Below, in pieces: positions 1 through 4,912 of a DNA stretch of 12,239 bases. The first letter of the stretch is position 1. Every line of letters starts with the position of its first letter. The position numbers were made by a program, and so were the translations under genes. Below the pieces are notes generated by a model that was given only the letters and a program-made list of their open reading frames with translations, did not search any database and was not told the origin of the DNA. Location: NCBI RefSeq assembly GCF_000208925.1, contig NW_001915191.1, positions 1-12,239 on the forward strand. Reading direction: 5' to 3'. The stretch comes from Entamoeba histolytica HM-1:IMSS (Eukaryota > Evosea > Mastigamoebida > Endamoebidae).

Positions 1-1045
1 GTAAAATGATTAACTATTATTTTATTATTGAAAAATATCTTACTCTTTTTTATGTCCATTATTTATTTTTATTTCTGCATCATGATGTTTATTATATGAT
101 CAATCATATGTGTTATGCTATTATAACATATAATAAGTGATAAAATATAAATGAAAATGATATGAATATATGATATACAATATAAAACAAAAGAATAATA
201 AGAATAAATGATAAATAAAACGAGAAATGATAATAAATGATATAATAATAAATAAAAAGTATAAAAGATAAAATCAATATTAATATAAATCAAAAGAGAA
301 TAAATATAAAATGAAAATAGATATAAATGATAATAATATAAAAGATGAATAAGATGAATAAACAAATAATAAAATACATTTAAATATAAAAGAATAACAA
401 GAAGAAAATCTAAATAATATAAACATAAATAATAAAATAAGAAAAATATAATAATATATAGATAATAAGAAGAATACAATGATATAAATAATATAAACAG
501 AGAAATAAATATAAAAATACGATAGATAAATAACATATAAAGAAAAGAATAAAAAGAATAAAAATAATTAAATATGAATAATCAAATAATCTCCTTCATT
601 AATATTTCATACAGAATACAAATGATTATAAAATATAAACATAAATATTTATATATTCTGTATTTATCATACTTTTTATTTTTTTATTTTTATTTTATGA
701 GTAAAATATAATAAATGGAAAATTCTAATTATGCAAATTTTTTTGCATCTTTTTTCTTTTTTGTAAATTATTTAGACGCATTTTTTCTTTGCTTATTTTC
801 GTACCCCATTTAAATAATATCAAAACATAAATATTAAAAATATATAAACATATTAATTACATATTTTAATGAATTTGATTCAATTGATTTTAGTAATCCT
901 CATAAATATAATTTACAAAAGAAATTAAGAAATAATAGAGAAATAATACATGTTATATTAACAATAAATTGATTAATTCACAAAGAGTTAGTAAGGAGAT
1001 TAAAAACACTGAAATCTTTAAATATAAATGGTTTATAACCCATTG
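1..1045. other. A/T-rich gene-free flank, possibly host DNA
   Basis: This stretch lies outside the left inverted terminal repeat and is extremely A/T-rich. The only long open frame (69-536, minus) translates to a monotonous I/Y/L/F/S string typical of random A/T sequence, so I call no gene. Small structures are present: a 10-bp inverted repeat ATACAGAATA at 609-618 with its complement at 654-663, and a 7-bp hairpin ATGCAAA/TTTGCAT at 731-748 followed by T-runs to about 770. No tRNA, rRNA or virus-like protein is visible. It could be host chromosome next to an integrated copy, or an assembly chimera. No matching flank exists on the right, so a target-site duplication cannot be tested. Confidence 0.6.
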
Positions 1046-1063
1046 TGATAGATGACGTCAGCA

Positions 1064-1215
1064 GTCACAAAAATTACTATATTACTTATTGTCACAAATA
1101 TTTATAGTCACAAATATTTATAGTCACAAACGCGCGTAGCGCGTTATTGACCCTTCGGGTCAATTGTGACTATAAATATTTGTGACAATAAGTAATATAG
1201 TAAATTTTTTGTGAC
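1064..1215 (+). repeat. GTCACAA iterons, candidate Rep-binding sites in the ITR
   Basis: GTCACAA occurs on the plus strand at 1064-1070, 1091-1097, 1107-1113 and 1123-1129. Its complement TTGTGAC occurs at 1164-1170, 1180-1186 and 1209-1215. The middle copies are spaced 16 nt apart, about one and a half helical turns. CRESS and parvoviral Rep proteins bind short iterated sites near their nick site, so these are natural Rep-binding candidates. The heptamer ATATTAC, the 3' part of the geminivirus nonanucleotide TAATATTAC, lies at 1079-1085 and in complement at 1192-1198 in the same stem. The same set recurs in the right ITR. Confidence 0.6.
1129..1163 (+). other. Two G/C-rich cross-arms of the left ITR
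   Basis: Arm one pairs AACGCGC (1129-1135) with GCGCGTT (1139-1145) around a GTA loop. Arm two pairs TTGACCC (1147-1153) with GGGTCAA (1157-1163) around a TTC loop. Both stems are perfect 7-mers, and these are the only G/C-rich bases in an otherwise A/T-rich terminus. The right ITR holds the same arms in reverse complement (12122-12138 and 12140-12156), so both ends are in the same flip/flop state. Confidence 0.85.
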
Positions 1216-1292
1216 TGCTGACGTGGCAATCACAATTTATAGTAAATAATTAATAGTAAAAATACTATTTATTATTATACTTGATATGAGGT

Positions 1293-1320
1293 CATTACTT
1301 ATTGTCCCAAATATTTATAG
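1293..1320 (+). repeat. Degenerate internal copy of an ITR stem segment
   Basis: These 28 nt match the ITR stem at 1079-1106 at all but two positions, in the same orientation. One change turns the GTCACAA iteron into GTCCCAA; the ATTACTTATTG block is kept. It lies 69 nt inside the ITR and starts the subterminal region. It may be an extra Rep-binding or origin element, or a scar of terminal recombination. Confidence 0.7.
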
Positions 1321-1457
1321 GTGTTTCACGTATGAAAACGGGATTTCATTCGTAATGAACACCTTGAGTGGAACAAGTCCAAAGAATAGTTAAATCAACT
1401 ATTAAGAATAATACTATACTAATATTTAATGACCCTACCATCTAGATATGGTCATTA
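1320..1457. other. Series of subterminal hairpins before the first gene
   Basis: Three inverted repeats follow one another. (1) 1320-1337 pairs imperfectly with 1344-1363 around a 6-nt loop, with GGTGTT/GAACACC at its base. (2) AATAGTT (1385-1391) pairs with AACTATT (1397-1403) around 5 nt. (3) TAATGACC (1427-1434) pairs with GGTCATTA (1450-1457) around 15 nt. The third lies between a weak TATTTAATG box (1423-1431) and the first start codon, so it could be an operator or sit at the mRNA 5' end. Packaging or replication roles are equally possible. Confidence 0.6.
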
Positions 1458-1466
1458 GATCAAGCG

Positions 1467-1856
1467 ATGTATGGCACTACAAACACCACGAGAGTTAGAT
1501 TCAACAGTGACAGTGATACGGTAATCGATAAAAGAAATATTACAATCAACGATTTTATAGATTTATTAAGCGGCATTAACGGTATTAGTGAAAAGTGTCA
1601 TATACTAAGCGGGGGAACACGTTTAACATTTGGAAATAGCCCATTAAAGTGCTTCAATTTGGTTATTTTAAAGCATATAGAAATTATAGATGAAATATAC
1701 GAGATCATAGAGGATTTCAAAAAGAATAACAGACTTATTCTCTCCGAATTGAAAGAAGAAAAAGAAAGAGAAGAAAGAGAGAAGCGAATTGATGAAGCAG
1801 AGAAGAAGAAACAAGAAGAGACCAAACCAGAGAGAAGAAAGACTAGACCTCTCTAG
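1467..1856 (+). CDS. Small protein with charged C-terminal tail, unknown function
   Basis: A 129-aa protein I do not recognise. Residues 1-90 look folded and mixed in character (T/N-rich start, then ITINDFIDLL and an ILKHIEIIDEIYEIIEDF helix). Residues 91-129 form a highly charged tail of E/K/R runs ending in arginine- and lysine-rich sequence, predicted helical then disordered. It is the first gene inside the left ITR and points inward. The start follows the third subterminal hairpin, with a weak TATA-like TATTTAATG 44 nt upstream. It converges on the next gene. The EETKP-plus-basic tail resembles the tail of the 107-aa protein at 6497, though composition alone could explain that. Nucleic-acid or partner binding by the tail is a guess. 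Confidence 0.75.
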   Translation: MYGTTNTTRVRFNSDSDTVIDKRNITINDFIDLLSGINGISEKCHILSGGTRLTFGNSPLKCFNLVILKHIEIIDEIYEIIEDFKKNNRLILSELKEEKEREEREKRIDEAEKKKQEETKPERRKTRPL

Positions 1857-1919
1857 TCTAATTTAATTTAATTAATTTTAAAATTTTGTTATTTATTTTT
1901 GTTATTCAAAATTTTAAAA
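1840..1919. terminator. Gene 3' end with hairpins, between convergent genes
   Basis: A perfect 8-bp hairpin (AGACTAGA at 1840-1847, TCTAGTCT at 1852-1859, loop CCTC) spans the stop codon of the 1467 gene. Next comes AATTTAATTTAATT at 1860-1873, a 14-mer also found just past the 2500 gene (2852-2865). Then a perfect 13-bp inverted repeat, TTTTAAAATTTTG (1876-1888) with its complement at 1907-1919. The position between convergent genes suits transcript 3'-end formation. The mechanism in this host is unknown. Confidence 0.45.
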
Positions 1920-1927
1920 ATAAAACA

Positions 1928-1984
1928 ATTTGTTATTTAAACAATAAGCAATAAAAACAATAAAGGAATAAAAAGCATTCAATT
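1928..1984 (+). promoter_or_regulatory. Inverted copy of the promoter of the 1979-2287 gene
   Basis: AATTTGTTATTTAAACA at 1928-1944 on the plus strand repeats, in opposite orientation, the promoter of the neighbouring minus-strand gene (complement at 2309-2325). GCAATAA and GCATTCAAT follow in both copies (here GCATTCAAT is at 1975-1983, overlapping the gene's stop codon). The gene is thus bracketed by inverted promoter-like copies. If active, this copy would transcribe antisense through the gene; only a very short frame (ATG at 1988) lies downstream. Confidence 0.55.
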
Positions 1985-2287
1985 AAAATGATCAATATCA
2001 GGAATATACCTGCCAGAATAAAGTGTATTAAGCAGGAATAAAAGAGGACCACAATCCATAACAGTGGAATAAATATCCACCATTATGTAGTCGAGCCATT
2101 TATTCATTTGGTCCGAGTACTTTAAATGGTACTTATGATCCCAAACTCGGAACCAATAAATTAAACCATATAATACTATTTCAGTATTAGTATCTTTGGC
2201 TCGACTAAGTTGGGACTTTACTTCCCTGGCAATAGCCGAGAGTAGTACAGAAAGACGTGTCCTTCTAAAAGTACCACCAAAAGACAT
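1979..2287 (-). CDS. Small helical protein, paralogue of the 2929-3204 product
   Basis: A 102-aa protein of unknown function. It has a basic, amphipathic start (FRRTRLSVLLSAIAREVKSQL) and a hydrophobic/aromatic middle (VLYGLIYWFRVWDHKYHLKYSD). The pattern LLS-I ... L-Y---Y--R ... YSD ... LL-LL recurs in the 91-aa product at 2929-3204, suggesting an old duplication. The start is supported by TATTTAAAC on the minus strand at 2318-2310, 31 nt upstream, and by ATTCA directly before the ATG, which resembles the Entamoeba initiator AAAAATTCA. A branched inverted-repeat structure lies inside the coding region. Tiny regulatory proteins are common in viruses, but nothing here identifies a role. Confidence 0.7.
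   Translation of the reverse strand: MSFGGTFRRTRLSVLLSAIAREVKSQLSRAKDTNTEIVLYGLIYWFRVWDHKYHLKYSDQMNKWLDYIMVDIYSTVMDCGPLLFLLNTLYSGRYIPDIDHFN
2088..2207. other. Nested inverted repeats (three-way junction) inside a gene
   Basis: An outer 11-bp perfect stem (2088-2098 with 2197-2207, TAGTCGAGCCA and complement) encloses two hairpins: TTGGTCCGAGT (2108-2118) with 2145-2156, one bulge; and TAATACT (2171-2177) with AGTATTA (2183-2189). The fold could form in ssDNA, as a cruciform, or in the mRNA. The paralogous gene has a comparable structure at 3008-3180. Confidence 0.6.
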
Positions 2288-2309
2288 TGAATGCTAAAAT
2301 ATTATTGCT

Positions 2310-2318
2310 GTTTAAATA
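2310..2318 (-). promoter_or_regulatory. TATA-like TATTTAAAC of the 1979-2287 gene
   Basis: On the minus strand it reads TTTGTTATTTAAACAG, with the box beginning 31 nt before the ATG. The same TTTGTTATTTAAAC string stands before the 2929-3204 gene. It matches the Entamoeba TATA consensus core TATTTAAA(G/C). Confidence 0.65.
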
Positions 2319-2334
2319 ACAAATTAAATGGCTG

Positions 2335-2355
2335 ATATGAGGTAGCATATGAGGT
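2335..2355 (-). promoter_or_regulatory. Tandem ACCTCATAT pair, candidate regulator-binding sites
   Basis: ATATGAGGT occurs at 2335-2343 and 2347-2355 on the plus strand, so ACCTCATAT is read twice on the minus strand with a 12-nt period, upstream of the TATA box of the 1979-2287 gene. The same arrangement, ACCTCATAC twice with a 12-nt period, lies upstream of Rep at 3343-3363. A single copy occurs at 1284-1292. Confidence 0.5.
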
Positions 2356-2411
2356 GATGATTGACTTTTATACTATACTTATAATAAAAATATAATATAA
2401 TAAAAATAGAA

Positions 2412-2451
2412 AATGTCTGTTTTGTCTCTCCAACTGTCTGAATGTCTGTTT
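2412..2451 (+). promoter_or_regulatory. Direct repeats TGTCTGTTT upstream of the 2500 gene
   Basis: AATGTCTGTTT occurs at 2412-2422 and 2441-2451, with a further TGTCTG at 2435. The 9-mer TGTCTGTTT recurs on the minus strand at 3264-3272 and 3371-3379, in the control region between the 2929 gene and Rep. Shared, repeated placement next to promoters suggests a transcription-factor site. Confidence 0.4.
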
Positions 2452-2459
2452 CATCTAAA

Positions 2460-2468
2460 TATTTAAAC
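2460..2468 (+). promoter_or_regulatory. TATA-like TATTTAAAC of the 2500 gene
   Basis: TATTTAAACTATTTA starts 40 nt before the ATG at 2500 and is the same 15-mer found before the 6497 gene. CATACC follows in both, close to the start codon, so the leaders would be only a few nucleotides long, as is usual in Entamoeba. Confidence 0.65.
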
Positions 2469-2499
2469 TATTTAAGAAATAAGAATACCATACCAAACA

Positions 2500-2847
2500 A
2501 TGGATAGCGAAGACAGAGTAGAAACAATTGAAATAGAAAATATTAATATTCAAGATTTAAAAGATTATTTTATCGCATTGGATGAATTAGAAGACGTCTG
2601 CGATGATCTTGTTGAATGTTACAAGAAAGAGCAAATATACTATTTAGAAGAAGATAAATTTAATATGCTATTAGAAGAGGAGAGTGAATTAGTCGAAGCT
2701 CTATTTGAAATGTCTTCTGATATTAAAACGAAGTATAAAGATATTTTGGATGCCTTCAGAATTAGAGCAATAGAAAGACAAAGAAGAAGAAGAGTGGAGA
2801 TATCCAAAGAATTATCAAAGAAGCCAAGAGCTCCTAAAGATAATTAA
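2500..2847 (+). CDS. Acidic helical protein with basic tail, unknown function
   Basis: A 115-aa protein without a recognised family. Residues 1-85 are strongly acidic and leucine-rich (DLKDYFIALDELEDVCDDLVE, then FNMLLEEESELVEALFEM), probably a helical bundle or coiled coil. Residues 87-112 switch to a basic tail with RQRRRR at 94-98 and KKPR near the end, which could bind nucleic acid or act as a nuclear signal. It has its own promoter, shared in type with the 6497 gene, and a 3' AATTTAATTTAATT element at 2852-2865. It faces the 2929 gene convergently. Start choice: first ATG after the TATA box, in the context AAACAATGG. Confidence 0.78.
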   Translation: MDSEDRVETIEIENINIQDLKDYFIALDELEDVCDDLVECYKKEQIYYLEEDKFNMLLEEESELVEALFEMSSDIKTKYKDILDAFRIRAIERQRRRRVEISKELSKKPRAPKDN

Positions 2848-2851
2848 AATT

Positions 2852-2865
2852 AATTTAATTTAATT
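2852..2865 (+). terminator. Putative 3'-end element AATTTAATTTAATT
   Basis: This 14-mer lies just after the stop of the 2500 gene and is followed by CTTTTTAAT. The identical 14-mer lies just after the 1467 gene (1860-1873). Both sit between convergent gene pairs, consistent with mRNA 3'-end formation, though in such A/T-rich DNA a chance match is possible. Confidence 0.35.
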
Positions 2866-2928
2866 CTTTTTAATATTATTTTGTTTATTAATTAAAAATA
2901 AATAAAATAAAAAATAGTAAATTAACTA

Positions 2929-3204
2929 TTATTCCAAATCATTATTGAAATGGAAATTCTCTAATAACTCTAATAAACCTCCTAGTTTATTAAATCGCTG
3001 ATCCTTAGTGCAAGAATCGACGAAACCTGTAAGGTAATAAAATAAAACATCACTATAATTATAGTGAGTCTCCTCGAACCTCCTCATAAAATAGAGGATG
3101 GAATAGATTAGACACTTAGATTCCAAATCTAAACCATCACTCTCGAGGAGACCTTTACAGGTTTCGTCGATATCTTGCACAATAGAAGATAAGAGAGGGA
3201 ACAT
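2929..3204 (-). CDS. Small helical protein, paralogue of the 1979-2287 product
   Basis: A 91-aa protein of unknown function. The frame stays open upstream to a GTG at 3273, but the ATG at 3204 is preferred: TATTTAAAC (3236-3228, minus) lies 32 nt upstream, the same spacing as for the 1979-2287 gene, and the extra upstream residues would include the promoter. The body reads FPLLSSIVQDIDETCKG then LIYSILYFMRRFEETHYNYSD, aligning with LLSAIAREV ... LIYWFRVWDHKYHLKYSD of the 102-aa protein. The end is L/E-rich. A strong nested inverted repeat occupies the middle of the gene. Confidence 0.65.
   Translation of the reverse strand: MFPLLSSIVQDIDETCKGLLESDGLDLESKCLIYSILYFMRRFEETHYNYSDVLFYYLTGFVDSCTKDQRFNKLGGLLELLENFHFNNDLE
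3008..3180. other. Long nested inverted repeat inside the 2929 gene
   Basis: The outer stem pairs 3008-3035 with 3151-3180: about 28 matched bases with only two small bulges (GTGCAAG at the base, ACCTGTAA near the tip). Inside are a perfect 16-nt palindrome CACTATAATTATAGTG (3051-3066), a stem GTCTCCTCGA (3068-3077) with TCGAGGAGAC (3143-3152), and a small hairpin TTAGAT/ATCTAA (3116-3132). This is far beyond chance for coding sequence and parallels 2088-2207. It could be a DNA cruciform, a packaging or replication element, or an mRNA structure. Confidence 0.75.
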
Positions 3205-3227
3205 CGAATAAAATAAAAAGTATTCCA

Positions 3228-3236
3228 GTTTAAATA
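3228..3236 (-). promoter_or_regulatory. TATA-like TATTTAAAC of the 2929-3204 gene
   Basis: On the minus strand this reads TTTGTTATTTAAACTGGAATA, closely matching the promoter of the paralogous 1979-2287 gene, 32 nt before the chosen ATG. A TGTCTGTTT copy (3264-3272, minus strand) lies further upstream. Confidence 0.65.
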
Positions 3237-3342
3237 ACAAATGAAACGTGTAAACAACACAACAAACAGACACTTAAAGAGGCATTTATAAATTAATTGA
3301 ATTATAACTTTATTATTCTTTATAGTTTAAAAATCATTTTCT

Positions 3343-3379
3343 ACCTCATACATTACCTCATACAGTCAATAAACAGACA
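3343..3379 (+). promoter_or_regulatory. Rep control region: tandem ACCTCATAC and a TGTCTGTTT site
   Basis: ACCTCATAC stands at 3343-3351 and 3355-3363 with a 12-nt period, and AAACAGACA (TGTCTGTTT on the minus strand) at 3371-3379. A sequence close to the Entamoeba initiator, AAAAATTCC, follows at 3386-3394. No clear TATTTAAAC box is present; TATAGTTTAAAAATC at 3321-3335 is the nearest A/T-rich candidate. These suggest Rep is controlled by factors shared with the small genes. Confidence 0.45.
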
Positions 3380-3441
3380 AAATAGAAAAATTCCAAGGGT
3401 AATAAATAGTTCAACTCGTTACTATCAAATCATCCAACAAC

Positions 3442-3471
3442 ATGTCAGAACCTCAAAAAAAAATACTATGA
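3442..3471 (+). other. Nine-codon frame with an A9 run just before Rep
   Basis: An ATG at 3442 opens a short frame that crosses nine consecutive A residues (3455-3463) and stops at TGA 3469-3471, 10 nt before the Rep ATG. It is in a different frame from Rep. The Rep frame itself stays open back to 3386 but has no ATG before 3482. A one-base shift in the A-run would give Rep a short extra N-terminus. This may be a sequencing or assembly indel, transcriptional slippage, or simply an upstream ORF. Confidence 0.4.
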
Positions 3472-3481
3472 ATTCAAAGCC

Positions 3482-4876
3482 ATGCACGGCTATGTCACTA
3501 TCAATTTAAAAAATAATACTCCAATCCCTTCAAAAGAAACAATTAAAAATATGATTGAACAGTGGTGTACTACTAGAAGTAAAAGGGCTCAAATAAAATA
3601 TTTAGCACTGAGTAAAACAACAAAAGGACCTAATAGACATGTTCATGCCTTCTTTGAATTGGAAGATGTAAGTCACGTAAGAAAGAGACCATTTACACAA
3701 TTAAACAAGGAACAGCATTTTATGAAATTTGAAAAGATTACAGAGAACGAAAACTACGATGGAAGTTTCAAAACAATTATTGATTACTTAAAGAAACAAG
3801 GAGAAAAACATCCAGAAAGTGGAGCCATATTTGAAGAAATCGGCAAAATGGAAAACAACAGAGGAAGATTAGGTGACATCGATTTGGGTAGAGCTTTAAA
3901 GATGCCAGACTTAGAAGAGGCACATGCTTACTTGAAAGGAATAAGTGTAAAGGGATTTATGAATATTGGACAAAAATTTGATTCTTTGTGGAACCAAGAA
4001 CACAGTAGAGATAATTATAACAGAATAAGAATCAAACTTCAACCTTGGAAAGAAAATAATCCAGTAGTCAAAAACAGTAGAATATGGTTGAATTCAGCAT
4101 TGAGTGGAAAGAGCAAAAGAATTAAAACACTAGTAATAGTTAGTGATACCAAAATGGGTAAGACTGAATTTATAAATGATTTACTTAAAGATCTTAAAGT
4201 AGATGAATTCCGAGGTAGATTTATGATGGATGGTCATAATGAAAACTTGAAATATGATATCCGTCTATTTGATGATGCCAATTTAAATGACATCATTTGG
4301 CCGGAATTTAAATCTTTAATAAGTACCAGAGGAGAACAGATAACCATAAATGTAAAGTACTCTCACGCCAGAGTTACATCAATTCCGACTATTTTAGTAC
4401 TTAATCCAGGTAGTTGGAAAGCTTTGCAACAAACAGCCAAGGAGTTTGAAGACTTCGATTGGTTAGAGAAAAACACAGTAGTGCTCCAGACAAAAGAAAA
4501 ATTGTACATTGAACCACCACCTAAGGAAGAAGCAGTACGGGATAAAAGTAAATATGATGGATTAGATCCAAAACTAGTAGAAATGCTTTTGGAGAATGAA
4601 GTTGAAGAAGATGTTAGTTTAGATGATATGGGAGATAACACAATAGATGATTTAAATGATATAATAGAAGAATTGGAAGAAGAAAGCATGCCTCCTCCTG
4701 TAACACTTGAAGAGCCAATGTCAGTAGAAGAAAACAGAGAGAAAAACAAGTCTTTAATATTATCTCTATTAAAAGAGAATGATACACCATTAGTACCACC
4801 TAAAGAACCAGACGTTGAATTAACTCAACAAGCTAGAGAACTAGCAAATAGGTGGTTAGGTGGAAATTTTAATTAA
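3482..4876 (+). CDS. CRESS-type Rep: HUH nickase plus SF3 helicase
   Basis: A 464-aa replication initiator, expected to nick the origin, stay covalently bound through tyrosine, and unwind DNA in the nucleus. HUH domain: motif I YVTINL (4-9), motif II RHVHAFFEL (52-60; metal-binding H53 and H55), motif III DYLKK (101-105; catalytic Y102). Helicase: Walker A SDTKMGKT (221-228; K227, T228), Walker B DIRLFDDAN (259-267; D264/D265), motif C ILVLNPG (304-310; N308). The first Walker A residue is Ser where Gly is usual. Residues 330-464 form a long acidic, proline-containing extension unusual for CRESS Reps, ending in a basic/aliphatic segment. Motif I sits very close to the N-terminus, so the true start may lie upstream across the A9 run. 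It is followed 36 nt later by the 505-aa gene on the same strand. Confidence 0.93.
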   Translation: MHGYVTINLKNNTPIPSKETIKNMIEQWCTTRSKRAQIKYLALSKTTKGPNRHVHAFFELEDVSHVRKRPFTQLNKEQHFMKFEKITENENYDGSFKTIIDYLKKQGEKHPESGAIFEEIGKMENNRGRLGDIDLGRALKMPDLEEAHAYLKGISVKGFMNIGQKFDSLWNQEHSRDNYNRIRIKLQPWKENNPVVKNSRIWLNSALSGKSKRIKTLVIVSDTKMGKTEFINDLLKDLKVDEFRGRFMMDGHNENLKYDIRLFDDANLNDIIWPEFKSLISTRGEQITINVKYSHARVTSIPTILVLNPGSWKALQQTAKEFEDFDWLEKNTVVLQTKEKLYIEPPPKEEAVRDKSKYDGLDPKLVEMLLENEVEEDVSLDDMGDNTIDDLNDIIEELEEESMPPPVTLEEPMSVEENREKNKSLILSLLKENDTPLVPPKEPDVELTQQARELANRWLGGNFN

Positions 4877-4912
4877 CTAATTTTTGGTTTATCTTTTATT
4901 TTTATTTTAATA

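Larger units (their letters stand above)
1046..1224 (+). repeat. Left inverted terminal repeat, T-shaped hairpin telomere
   Basis: By eye this 179-nt block is the exact reverse complement of 12061-12239. It is itself an interrupted palindrome. The outer stem begins ACGTCAGCAG at 1055 and closes with CTGCTGACGT at 1215-1224. At the tip are two G/C-rich arms, 1129-1145 and 1147-1163, separated by a single unpaired A (1146). The 5' side of the stem carries one more copy of a 16-nt unit (TATTTATAGTCACAAA at 1099-1114 and 1115-1130) than the 3' side, which leaves a bulge. Stem plus two small cross-arms with 3-nt loops and a one-base spacer is the adeno-associated virus ITR design, so a role as self-priming origin and telomere is inferred. 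The outermost 9 nt (1046-1054) do not pair with the inner flank. Confidence 0.93.

Noticed and set aside
69..536. 155-aa minus-strand frame in the flank
   Set aside because: Composition is almost only I, Y, L, F and S, as expected from random A/T-rich DNA; no promoter or family signal.
1046..1224. CRISPR-like or transposon-end reading of the terminal repeats
   Set aside because: There are no spaced identical repeats with spacers and no transposase; the palindrome with two arms fits a viral hairpin telomere.
3205..3273. GTG-initiated extension of the 2929 gene
   Set aside because: It would place the TATTTAAAC box and TGTCTGTTT site inside the coding sequence; the ATG at 3204 fits the promoter spacing of the paralogue.
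3297..3509. 70-aa plus-strand frame before Rep
   Set aside because: It covers the Rep control region and overlaps the Rep start in another frame; its composition is unremarkable and it has no promoter motif at a sensible distance.
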